Below the pieces are notes generated by a model. The model had not been told where the DNA came from and searched no databases. It was given only the letters and a program-made list of their open reading frames with translations. Shown piece by piece: positions 1-6,242 of a stretch of 10,770 bases of DNA; the first letter of the stretch is position 1, and the number at the start of each line of letters is the position of its first letter. This stretch comes from Oscillospiraceae bacterium (lineage in GTDB: Bacteria; Bacillota_A; Clostridia; Oscillospirales; Acutalibacteraceae), in NCBI GenBank assembly GCA_003519645.1, contig DOWI01000323.1, positions 1 to 10,770 of the forward strand, given 5' to 3'. Both the position numbers and the translations under genes were made by a program.

Positions 1-311
1 TGCTGTATTTAATTGTCAATGTTCATTTTTATTATATTCAATAAATCTATATATAACACAAGTATATTTATAATTTTTGTATATTTCTTCGGTTTTGTTT
101 ACATTTCTTAAGTATTTTTTACATAATATATATTTAGTGATGTATTTATTTTACATAGTTGACATTTATCAAATAAATTAGTACACTATATTTAAATTGT
201 ATTTTTAATTTAAAATCAGAAAAATAAAAATCAAACAACACATCCCCTAATGGACAGTTCATAAATCTCACTGCAAAAGCAGTTTCGTGACAGAAAGGAA
301 TGGACATAAAG
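1..311. other. AT-rich intergenic leader upstream of the LacI-family gene
   Basis: This stretch is extremely AT-rich and has no credible coding frame. It carries a promoter-like pair (159-187) and two small inverted repeats: TTTAAATT/AATTTAAA (191-198 and 207-214), directly after the -10 box, and ACTGC/GCAGT (270-274 and 279-283), close to the ribosome binding site. Either repeat could be an operator for the regulator encoded just downstream, but AT-rich palindromes arise easily by chance. The neighbouring gene to the left lies outside the window. Confidence 0.6.
159..187 (+). promoter_or_regulatory. Probable sigma-A promoter of the LacI-family gene
   Basis: A perfect -35 box TTGACA (159-164) is followed after 17 bases by TACACT (182-187), which matches 4 of 6 bases of the -10 consensus. 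Transcription would start near 194 and give a leader of about 115 bases. An 8-bp AT-only inverted repeat begins at 191, where a repressor could block initiation. Confidence 0.6.
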
Positions 312-1355
312 ATGAATAAAAATAAGAAAATCACTCAGGAAACCATCGCACAACACTTAAATTATTCACGCAACACTGTATCTAAAGTATTTAATGGTAA
401 CGGTGGCGTTAAAGAAAGAACCAGACAACGAATACTTAGCAAAGCTGCTGAGTTGGGTTACAAGCACCCTCTTTTAGAAGATGAGCCCAATGACGAGCTG
501 TTGGGTGTATCCGAAAAAAATGATACTATACACTTGGAAATTGCATTTGTTTGCCACGCTAATTCCTTTGGCAATTCTTTTTGGATGCCGATTATACAAA
601 ATATGGAGCGGCATTTAAGTCAGAATCATTGTACTATGCGGTTTGTGATTGTAGAGCCTGAAAACGAGCAGTCGTTGATTCTACCATCTACTCTAACCAT
701 TAAGCCCCTGGACGGGATTGTGATCGCAGGTTTGTTTCAGGATGAGTATTATAAAAAAGTTGCATCTCTTAATATACCTTTAGTTTCCTTTGATATATCA
801 AGGGATTTGTCCGGAAACAATAAAATCTGCGATGTGGTTATGGTTGAAAATACAGCTGCTTCATATCAACTCACGCAACACCTAATATCCCAAGGGCATA
901 CTAAAATTGCTTTTGTAGGCAACAGAGACTCATGTCAAAGTTTTTATGAGCGTTGGGATGGATATCATCGTGCTATGAACGAAAATTCTTTGACACGCAA
1001 CAACGAATTACTGCTTAATTTTAAAAGCTCAAACAAACACTTTGATACTGCCGGATTTTATCAGCAATTATTAGAAATTGATGAGCTTCCCACCGCATTT
1101 GTATGCGCCAATGACAACATTGCAAAATATGCTTATCAGTTACAGGCTCCGCCTTACAATCTGTATAAAAAAATGACAGTTTGCGGATTTGATAATACGC
1201 CGGAGTTGACTTCGTATATATCAAATCACTCTACTGCCAGGATATTTGCGGATGAATTAGGTCAAGCTTTGGGCGAGCAAATACTGTGGCGCATCAAAAA
1301 CCCAAACCATCAATTTCGTTGCTTACGACTTTGTGTTTCGGTAATACTTAAATAA
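312..1355 (+). CDS. LacI-family transcriptional regulator
   Basis: A DNA-binding repressor or activator of the LacI/GalR family, 347 residues, close to the usual 330-345. Residues 7-50 form the family helix-turn-helix (ITQETIAQHL, then NTVSKVFNG, then VKERTRQRIL and ELGY). Residues from about 70 onward resemble the periplasmic-binding-protein fold that senses a small molecule, with segments such as PLDGIVIAG, IAFVG and AFVCANDN. The ATG at 300 directly abuts the AAAGGA at 294-299, so the ATG at 312 is the better start even though its spacing is long (12 bases). The extreme C-terminus (CRLCVSVILK) does not look like the usual family ending, and a late frameshift is possible. No sugar transport or catabolic genes lie beside it, so the effector and targets cannot be named; it may control only itself or distant genes. 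Confidence 0.9.
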   Translation: MNKNKKITQETIAQHLNYSRNTVSKVFNGNGGVKERTRQRILSKAAELGYKHPLLEDEPNDELLGVSEKNDTIHLEIAFVCHANSFGNSFWMPIIQNMERHLSQNHCTMRFVIVEPENEQSLILPSTLTIKPLDGIVIAGLFQDEYYKKVASLNIPLVSFDISRDLSGNNKICDVVMVENTAASYQLTQHLISQGHTKIAFVGNRDSCQSFYERWDGYHRAMNENSLTRNNELLLNFKSSNKHFDTAGFYQQLLEIDELPTAFVCANDNIAKYAYQLQAPPYNLYKKMTVCGFDNTPELTSYISNHSTARIFADELGQALGEQILWRIKNPNHQFRCLRLCVSVILK

Positions 1356-1389
1356 GTCATTAGCATGTTAAAAATATTCTGACTTTAAT

Positions 1390-1790
1390 TTGTCCGCTTG
1401 GCTTTTGGCAATCGCACGTGCGTGGTATGCTCTAGCCCTAGAAGGGAACATTACACGCAGGTGCCTTAAGACGCATTGAAAACAGTATGCCAACCGCATT
1501 ACAGGTAAGGGCAATCATCAAGCGTTTAGCTTCTAACTAACTCCACGGGAGTTTCACCCGAGATTCTCTCGAGGCCACCCCCATTGCCTGCGACATTATG
1601 AAATACGAAGAGTTCTTTAAGCTCGGACTGTGGCTGGACGGGAGTAACATTGTCCTTATTTCCTGTTATGGTCTTACCGGGAGCAACCCGACATTTATAG
1701 TCGTTTGTTTCTCGCTCGCCCTATCGGGGTCATGGCGCATCCGCTAACATGGCTAACGCTCATCACGTTTGTAGTAGGAATGTATTTATG
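1390..1790 (+). ncRNA. Candidate structured noncoding RNA (possible orphan HEARO/omega-RNA-like element)
   Basis: Seen directly: local stems at 1436-1439/1443-1446, 1520-1523/1529-1532, 1539-1544/1548-1553 (AACTCC/GGAGTT), 1559-1563/1567-1571 (CGAGA/TCTCG), 1678-1681/1687-1690 (CGGG/CCCG) and 1717-1720/1734-1737, plus a perfect palindrome CGCACGTGCG at 1413-1422. A longer-range helix 1510-1515/1583-1588 (GGCAAT/ATTGCC) encloses three of the hairpins like a multibranch junction. AGCGTTTAGC (1521-1530) is complementary, apart from one bulged T, to GCTAACGCT (1752-1760), about 220 bases away. No frame stays open across the block. Inference: a folded RNA. The size and layout recall the HEARO RNAs of IscB/IsrB mobile elements, but no nuclease gene follows, so this would be an orphan or decayed copy. 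The strand is uncertain; the block may instead be a decayed gene. Confidence 0.35.
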
Positions 1791-1831
1791 AATGAGTATT
1801 CAATTTTCAAAAAGCAAGCCCGTTTTGCCAT

Positions 1832-1875
1832 CATAATAAGTATCCCCCGGCTAATGCCGGGGGATACTTATTATG
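1832..1875. terminator. Perfect 20-bp hairpin, probable bidirectional terminator
   Basis: The arms 1832-1851 and 1856-1875 are exact reverse complements around the loop TAAT. The GC core (CCCCCGGC/GCCGGGGG) lies at the loop, and the outer arms are AT-rich, so each strand reads a GC stem followed by ACTTATTATG, a moderately U-rich tail. This is the architecture of a bidirectional intrinsic terminator between convergent units, here the plus-strand LacI side and the minus-strand run. The U-tract is weak, so an RNA stability element or a remnant of a palindromic repeat is an alternative. Confidence 0.65.
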
Positions 1876-1992
1876 TAAAGTCCTGAATAGCGCTGAACAT
1901 CAGCTTTTTTCAATGCCTGTGGCATCAAGTCCACAATCTTTCTGCGGTCATAAATGATAAACCCTACTTTATTTCATCAACAGCATAAAAGT
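1846..1992 (-). pseudogene. Possible decayed transposase-like fragment
   Basis: On the minus strand a short frame without a start reads NKVGFIIYDRRKIVDLMP, continues through KADVQRYSG and ends at a stop inside the 1832-1875 hairpin. Just upstream, another frame reads FYAVDEIK before a stop. Joined across one frameshift these would give a DEIK...YDRRKIVDLMP pattern, loosely similar to the DDE core of ISL3-family transposases (DEF..., then D...VIDLLP). The match is short and from memory, no terminal inverted repeats were found, and chance is a serious alternative. Confidence 0.2.
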
Positions 1993-2098
1993 CCATACAC
2001 TGAACCGAGCAAAAATCCCCATCGCTTTTCGGAGCCGTACGTATTTCTCAATCCAATGTAAATCACGATTTTCATTATGCACGATATATCAAACTTTA

Positions 2099-2124
2099 GC
2101 GGCACGAGCTTTCAGCCGTGCCGC
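2099..2124 (-). terminator. GC-rich hairpin after the YesL-like gene, candidate terminator
   Basis: GCGGCACG (2099-2106) pairs with CGTGCCGC (2117-2124), and the inner GCT/AGC stack continues after one bulged A around a TTC loop. It lies about 80 bases beyond the stop of the last minus-strand gene. In that direction it is followed by TAAAGTTTG, not a U-run, so it is a weak intrinsic terminator at best and could be a 3'-end stabilising structure that works with the stronger hairpin at 1832-1875. Confidence 0.4.
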
Positions 2125-2202
2125 CATAAATAAAGGCCTGACCGTAACGCCGCTTTTGTGTTGTAATCCAGCTATGCAATACGGATATTTTTCCAGATCA
2201 TT

Positions 2203-3126
2203 TCAGATTGTGCCGTCATCATCTTCATCCTTGCGTCTATGTTTACGGCGAAGTCTCCTCATTTCTTCCTCAGAGTATTGACGAGGGAAAGTAGTTTTTG
2301 GTTCCTCGTCCTCAGTTGGCAGGGTATCCTCAAACACTTTTTCCTCATCATCATCTTCTTCATCGTCAAAAATATTCAAAGCACGCTTTGCATCCTTATC
2401 CTCATTTGGATGTTCTTTATAATATGGATCTATCATATGCTTTTTAATAAGCGGAAACACCGTAAACTGAATGAGCAGCATACGAAATGCCGGAAACAGG
2501 AGTATATACATGAAAGTAACCACAAGTATCCCAATAACTAGATCCATATACAAAATCAGAGCGGCAAGAATGTAAAATAAACCGAATATAAAAAACAGCA
2601 GCAGATTCCTCCCAAATCCTGCAAAAGCGAAAATTAGGCTATTTTTATACAGCTGTTTTATACTAAGCTTGAATGTAACCAGCATCATATACATGTAATA
2701 TTTCATAAAGGTAAAGATTAAAATAATTGATAGCATTAAGGCGAGTGCGATATAACCAATAATATCGTCAACCTGAAAATAAAAAACAACTGCAAACACA
2801 GCGACTACTGTAAATAAAAGGTTTATAATCCCGACAACTAAGCCTTGCTTCCAGTTTTTCTTAATGGTATCGATAAAGTCACCGCCGATAAAGGCATGTT
2901 TTTCTCTTGCAAAATTCCTTGTGACATAGGATAGTCCCGTGTTAGCAAGACCCACAGTTAAAACCGGCAGAGAAAACAAAGCGAACAATAAATTAACGCT
3001 AATTAGTTTCCAGAATTTCCTTGCTAAAATTTCAAAAAATATAACAAAAGACTTTTTTTTCGATGCGTTCTTCTGAACGCCTGGCCCCGGTTTGCTATAA
3101 TCGAACAATCCGAAAAATCCCGCCAT
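2203..3126 (-). CDS. YesL/DUF624-like integral membrane protein with acidic tail
   Basis: A 307-residue membrane protein of unknown function. The opening MAGFFGLFDYSKPGPGV, the FWKLISVNLLFALFSLPVLTVGLA segment (residues about 38-62) and the following DFIDTIKKNWKQ loop resemble DUF624/YesL proteins of Firmicutes, which often sit near carbohydrate or envelope genes. About five or six hydrophobic segments lie between residues 40 and 230. Residues about 237-307 form a charged cytoplasmic-type tail with runs such as DDEEDDDEE and RRLRRKHRR. The start is set at ATG 3126 from the family-like N-terminus; GTG 3132, six bases after AAAGGG, would add two residues and is equally possible. It is the last gene of the minus-strand run, 121 bases after the SpoIIM-like gene, and may have its own promoter. 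A link to the SCIFF peptide is only positional. Confidence 0.7.
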   Translation of the reverse strand: MAGFFGLFDYSKPGPGVQKNASKKKSFVIFFEILARKFWKLISVNLLFALFSLPVLTVGLANTGLSYVTRNFAREKHAFIGGDFIDTIKKNWKQGLVVGIINLLFTVVAVFAVVFYFQVDDIIGYIALALMLSIILIFTFMKYYMYMMLVTFKLSIKQLYKNSLIFAFAGFGRNLLLFFIFGLFYILAALILYMDLVIGILVVTFMYILLFPAFRMLLIQFTVFPLIKKHMIDPYYKEHPNEDKDAKRALNIFDDEEDDDEEKVFEDTLPTEDEEPKTTFPRQYSEEEMRRLRRKHRRKDEDDDGTI

Positions 3127-3192
3127 GTGCACTACCATCCCTTTCAAACATCCGAGCCTATTTAATTCCCGTATCTCGATACACTGCCATCT

Positions 3193-3222
3193 ATGATAAA
3201 AAATCCTCTGCCGCCTGGTCAA
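3193..3222 (-). promoter_or_regulatory. Candidate promoter of the YesL-like gene
   Basis: On the minus strand TTGACC (3217-3222) and TATCAT (3193-3198) are separated by 18 bases. The -35 matches 5 of 6 consensus bases, the -10 is weaker. It lies in the 121-base gap before the YesL-like gene and would let that gene be expressed apart from the SCIFF genes. Confidence 0.4.
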
Positions 3223-3247
3223 CAAAACCTGCCGCATTTAATGTGAA

Positions 3248-3910
3248 TTATTTTTGAAAAAATGAACCAAATATCAGTCGAAATAATACATCCACAATAC
3301 CTGAGGCAAACCCAAGTGTCAGGTAAGCAAGAAACCGAACGCAATACATCTTAAAATCTTGCCAGAGACCTCCAATACCGCCGTCAGACAGCAGCTGCCT
3401 ACTTAGAAGCAGCGACATACGAATCGACTCCATGCTGCCGAACAGCAGGGCGGTTGCGGCAACAAGATAATGCGGAACAATTAAGATTGCGGAAGCAATA
3501 AATCCATGTAAGCCCGTAGCACTATAGTAGGCTTCGGTAAGGCCCAGCCCCATCCCGAAAAAAAGCGGAACCACAGTGGCAAAGGGCGCACCACACGCCG
3601 AAATACCGCAGAGAAACAGGAGTGCTAAAAGCAGTATTGTAGAAAAAATCGATGAAAACAATGCTGAAACACCGTCTCTGAATCCGCCAATAATTGCTCT
3701 TACTTCCAGTATTGTCCCCAGTTCCTCCCCAATAATCGAACCGGATAAGGCATAGATCATCACGCCCAGTACCGATCCCGCAAGAAAAACCATGGAGAAT
3801 AAAACCAGCAAACGATTAGCAGCCAGAAACTCAGCCCATGAAGCGACTGCTTTTGCCGCATAATCGGAAGCCGATGAAGCCCTGCTATAGTTTGTCCTTT
3901 TTATACCCAT
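3248..3910 (-). CDS. SpoIIM-like (stage II sporulation protein M family) membrane protein
   Basis: A 220-residue membrane protein, about the length of Bacillus SpoIIM. Hydrophobic segments lie roughly at residues 33-55, 85-103, 108-127, 135-157 and 190-213. The central part (LLFLCGISACGAPFATVVPL, then FFGMGLGLTEAYY, then a GLHGF turn and IVPHYL) follows the SpoIIM/DUF95 pattern of a small-residue helix, a glycine-rich helix and a Pro-His helix start. Bona fide SpoIIM works in the engulfment complex SpoIIDMP; many DUF95 relatives are not sporulation proteins and their role is unknown. ATG 3910 is preceded by GGGAGGTG at good spacing. It begins 80 bases after scfB on the same strand and is likely co-transcribed with it, which makes a role in handling the modified peptide conceivable but unproven. 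The family call is from pattern only. Confidence 0.6.
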   Translation of the reverse strand: MGIKRTNYSRASSASDYAAKAVASWAEFLAANRLLVLFSMVFLAGSVLGVMIYALSGSIIGEELGTILEVRAIIGGFRDGVSALFSSIFSTILLLALLFLCGISACGAPFATVVPLFFGMGLGLTEAYYSATGLHGFIASAILIVPHYLVAATALLFGSMESIRMSLLLSRQLLSDGGIGGLWQDFKMYCVRFLAYLTLGFASGIVDVLFRLIFGSFFQK

Positions 3911-3990
3911 AAAGCACCTCCCACATAACCTGCACAGCCTGAAGATTTATGTTCCTTCTATACTGTATGCGAAAGAGGGTTGGTATATGC

Positions 3991-5358
3991 TCATTCGTAC
4001 AACGCTGCTTTAATCATAATCGCACATTCAAGACGCTTTTTTTCCAATTCACAGGACAAAAAATGTGAATGCAAAATATCGCCCATATACTGATTGTTAT
4101 TTGCATTGCAGCCACCGGAGCAATAAAATTTAGCCCAGCATTTGCGGCATTCAGGTTTGTCATAAACAGTAGAGTGTGCAAACCGATCCTTGATATCAAG
4201 ATCGTATTCGCCGGTCAGCACACTGCCCATTTTCCATTCGGGCTGGCCAACAAATTGATGACAGGGATAAACATCGCCATTTGGATCAACCGCGGCGTAT
4301 TCGTTGCCGCATCCGCAACCCCTTAGTCGTTTGATCGCGCACGGACCCTGATCAAGGTCGATCATAAAATGAAAGAAATTAAAGCTTTTACCCGTTTTTT
4401 TACGTTCCAGCATGATTTGTGCGAGATGATCATATTCATCAAACACGCGCGGCAGATCGTCCTCACGAATTGAAAACGGCAGGTTTGGATCGCTCACAAC
4501 CGGTTCCACAGACAACTGATCAAATCCGAGGTCAGCCATGTGTAAAACATCCTGTGTGAAATCCAAATTATTTTTTGTAAATGTTCCGCGGACATAATAA
4601 TCTTTATCTCCGCGTATTGTTACAAAATGCCGGTATTTGGGCACAATGCTGTCATAACTCCCCTTGCCACCTGCATTCGGTCTCATTGCGTCATTAACAT
4701 TGCGACGACCGTCAAAAGATAAAACTACATTATTCATTTCCCTGTTAAGAAAATCTGCAATCTCCTCATTTAACAGAACACCATTTGTCGTTGTCGTAAA
4801 CCTAAAAACTTTATTATGCTTCTTTTCAAGACTACGTCCGTATTCAACAGTCTTTTTTATTACATCAAAATTCATTAATGGTTCACCGCCGAAAAAATCC
4901 ATTTCCAGATTACGGCGTCCCTCTGATTTCTCAATTAAAAAATCGATTGCCGACAAGGCAACCTTCTGGCTCATTAGCTTTTTTTCTCCACCGTATACGC
5001 CCTGACCGGCAAAGCAATATTTGCAGCGCAAATTGCAGTCGTGCGTAACATGGAGGCACATAGCTTTAAGAGGTGAATGACCCATTTTATCTGCAAACTG
5101 TTCATAATCATCACAACTAAACAGCTGACCTGCATGATATAAATCTAGCAGCTCATTATAAATATCAATTACTGTCTGCTTATTATATTCACCCGACAAT
5201 GCTTGAATTAAATCAGCTGGGCAGGTCTCCTCCATTTGCTCTAGGTTCTCATCAAGCAGTTCCAGAAGTTTATAGGTCGGTTCATCAACTAAATGCACCG
5301 CTCCGCTGTTTACATCCAGCACGATATTATAGCCATTATTCTGGTATCGATGTATCAT
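3991..5358 (-). CDS. scfB: SCIFF ranthipeptide radical SAM maturase
   Basis: A 455-residue radical SAM/SPASM enzyme that forms thioether cross-links in the SCIFF precursor encoded just upstream. Residues 1-90 (from MIHRYQNNGYNIVLDV) are the small leader-binding domain typical of these maturases. The SAM cluster motif is CNLRCKYC (C108, C112, C115), followed by FFGGEP (155-160). The C-terminal SPASM part supplies many cysteines for two auxiliary Fe-S clusters: C340, C348, C350, C366, C404, C407, C413, C417 and C436. Known members of the family join a Cys sulfur to a non-alpha carbon of a Thr. The start is ATG 5358, preceded by GAGGGAAG; extending 30 codons further upstream would run through a strong hairpin and gives residues unlike the family. 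It lies 122 bases after scfA with two hairpins between them. Confidence 0.94.
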   Translation of the reverse strand: MIHRYQNNGYNIVLDVNSGAVHLVDEPTYKLLELLDENLEQMEETCPADLIQALSGEYNKQTVIDIYNELLDLYHAGQLFSCDDYEQFADKMGHSPLKAMCLHVTHDCNLRCKYCFAGQGVYGGEKKLMSQKVALSAIDFLIEKSEGRRNLEMDFFGGEPLMNFDVIKKTVEYGRSLEKKHNKVFRFTTTTNGVLLNEEIADFLNREMNNVVLSFDGRRNVNDAMRPNAGGKGSYDSIVPKYRHFVTIRGDKDYYVRGTFTKNNLDFTQDVLHMADLGFDQLSVEPVVSDPNLPFSIREDDLPRVFDEYDHLAQIMLERKKTGKSFNFFHFMIDLDQGPCAIKRLRGCGCGNEYAAVDPNGDVYPCHQFVGQPEWKMGSVLTGEYDLDIKDRFAHSTVYDKPECRKCWAKFYCSGGCNANNNQYMGDILHSHFLSCELEKKRLECAIMIKAALYE

Positions 5359-5389
5359 TATGTAACTTCCCTCAAGCAATCTGTAAATG

Positions 5390-5419
5390 AGTGGGGCGGA
5401 TTTATATATCCGCCCCACT
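5390..5419 (-). promoter_or_regulatory. 12-bp GC-rich hairpin between scfA and scfB
   Basis: The arms 5390-5401 and 5408-5419 are perfect reverse complements (AGTGGGGCGGAT/ATCCGCCCCACT) around a 6-base loop. It ends about 15 bases before the scfB ribosome binding site. On the minus strand it is followed by CATTTACAG, with no U-run, so it is not a canonical terminator. A pause, an RNase-processing or stability element that lowers maturase relative to precursor is the most natural reading. Confidence 0.65.
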
Positions 5420-5440
5420 GTTATACCGCATTTTAAGGAG

Positions 5441-5469
5441 CGGTTCAAGCAATATTCCAGATTGAACCG
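5441..5469 (-). promoter_or_regulatory. 8-bp hairpin just after the scfA stop codon
   Basis: CGGTTCAA (5441-5448) and TTGAACCG (5462-5469) are exact complements around a 13-base loop. The structure starts 12 bases beyond the scfA stop and could protect the short scfA message at its 3' end. The tail that follows on the minus strand (CTCCTTAAAATG) is not a U-run, so termination here would be weak or partial. Confidence 0.5.
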
Positions 5470-5480
5470 TCACACGAATG

Positions 5481-5618
5481 TTATTTCTCACACTTCTGAT
5501 TGGCTACCGTGCAAGAGGTTTTGCAGGCAGACTGGCAGGAAGCCTGGCATTCGCCGCATCCGCCTTTCACTGCGGTTTCCTTGAGATTCTGTTTGTTAAC
5601 GGTTTTAATATGTTTCAT
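5481..5618 (-). CDS. scfA: SCIFF (six cysteines in forty-five residues) ranthipeptide precursor
   Basis: A 45-residue ribosomally made peptide precursor, exactly the family length. It begins MKHIKTVNKQNLKETAVKGG (leader) and continues with a core holding all six cysteines at positions 21, 24, 28, 32, 36 and 43 (CGEC, then SC, AC, SC and KCEK at the end). Threonines at 34 and 37 lie beside C32; published SCIFF maturases make a Cys-Thr thioether, to my recollection C32 to T37, and both residues are present here. The ATG at 5618 has an ideal CCGGAGG site seven bases upstream. An own promoter lies at 5677-5705, and the maturase gene follows. Homologues in solventogenic clostridia have been linked to quorum sensing; the role here is unknown. 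No exporter or protease gene is adjacent. Confidence 0.95.
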   Translation of the reverse strand: MKHIKTVNKQNLKETAVKGGCGECQASCQSACKTSCTVANQKCEK

Positions 5619-5676
5619 GGTTTTTCCTCCGGATTCTGCGACAATATAAAACTTATATAATCAACCTAATATATAG

Positions 5677-5705
5677 ATTCTATCATACCGCAGACATAAT
5701 TTCAA
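5677..5705 (-). promoter_or_regulatory. Promoter of scfA
   Basis: On the minus strand TTGAAA (5700-5705), a 17-base spacer and TAGAAT (5677-5682) form a near-consensus sigma-A promoter, with an extended -10 (TGA directly before TAGAAT). Transcription would start near 5670 and give a leader of about 50 bases. This allows the precursor peptide to be made at a high level independently of queA, tgt and yajC. Confidence 0.75.
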
Positions 5706-5737
5706 CAAATTTCGATATTCGAATCGGAAGGCATCGT

Positions 5738-6136
5738 CTACCTACGACGACGCCTATTAACACCGTATACCCCGCCAATCGCCGCACTGACCATAATAAC
5801 CAACAACTTGGCGACAGCATACCATCCGCTTATACTCTGCAGCAATGATATTCCGGCGACCAAAATAAGCAGATACATCAATGCGCCGCAGGCAGCGCCA
5901 TAAAACAAGCCTCTTGAGCCTGCAATGCGTGCTGATATAAATCCCCCGATAAACGCACCCATTGCTGCCGCAGCCACTGCCATCGGTGTGACCGCCGACT
6001 GAGGAATATCACGTGCTGCCATCAGCAGTGCAAACAATAAAAGCACCGCCAAACAACAGAGCATACCGGCTGCTGTGCCGATAAATACCGGTCGCACACG
6101 TTTTAACATAGCAGGCTCTTCTTTGCGCGTTTTCAA
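5738..6136 (-). CDS. Small four-helix membrane protein, TIGR04086-like
   Basis: A 132-residue protein with four hydrophobic segments at about residues 16-40, 48-70, 75-98 and 104-126, rich in Ala and Gly, with a basic N-terminus and the basic end NRRRRR. The length, topology and position between yajC and scfA fit the TIGR04086 family, small membrane proteins of unknown function that I recall as common in this clostridial neighbourhood. The start chosen is TTG 6136 because it follows a strong GGGGAGG at seven-base spacing; ATG at codon 10 has only a poor site. It ends about 120 bases before scfA, whose promoter lies in that gap. A function in peptide export or Sec-related work is only suggested by location. 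Confidence 0.8.
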   Translation of the reverse strand: MKTRKEEPAMLKRVRPVFIGTAAGMLCCLAVLLLFALLMAARDIPQSAVTPMAVAAAAMGAFIGGFISARIAGSRGLFYGAACGALMYLLILVAGISLLQSISGWYAVAKLLVIMVSAAIGGVYGVNRRRRR

Positions 6137-6242
6137 TACCAGTCCCTCCCCTGAACCATCGGCTTACCCGATTAAATTCCACTTCGGTACAGCATATTCT
6201 CCGGAAGGACAAAATAGTACACTGATGTGATACAGATATTAA

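Larger units (their letters stand above)
1356..2202. other. Long intergenic region without an intact gene
   Basis: All six frames are broken by stops. The left half (about 1381-1790) is richer in GC than the flanks and dense in short complementary arms. A perfect hairpin follows at 1832-1875. The right half (about 1876-2202) has weak traces of a degraded minus-strand reading frame and a hairpin at 2099-2124. The region is the boundary between the plus-strand LacI gene and the 3' end of the long minus-strand gene run, a usual place for insertions and terminators. Confidence 0.7.

Noticed and set aside
1442..1789. Short plus-strand frames in the structured block (for example one reading SLEATPIACDIMKYEEFF and one ending LTLITFVVGMYL)
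   Set aside because: They are interrupted by stops, lack start codons with ribosome binding sites and match no family I recognise. They are kept only as a possible alternative reading of the block.
2031..2040. GGAGCCGTAC, resembling the start of group II intron domain V
   Set aside because: The complementary GTACGGTTC strand and the GAAA loop do not follow, and no reverse transcriptase is present.
2239..2541. Plus-strand 100-residue frame opposite the YesL-like gene
   Set aside because: It is the antisense shadow of a gene with clear membrane-protein character and has no ribosome binding site or family similarity.
5390..5419. Canonical intrinsic terminator between scfA and scfB
   Set aside because: No U-run follows the stem on the coding strand; a pause, processing or stability role is more likely.
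5359..5448. Upstream extension of scfB by 30 codons
   Set aside because: It would cross the 12-bp hairpin, has no good ribosome binding site and adds residues unlike the family; ATG 5358 with GAGGGAAG and the MIHRYQNNGYNIVLDV start fits.
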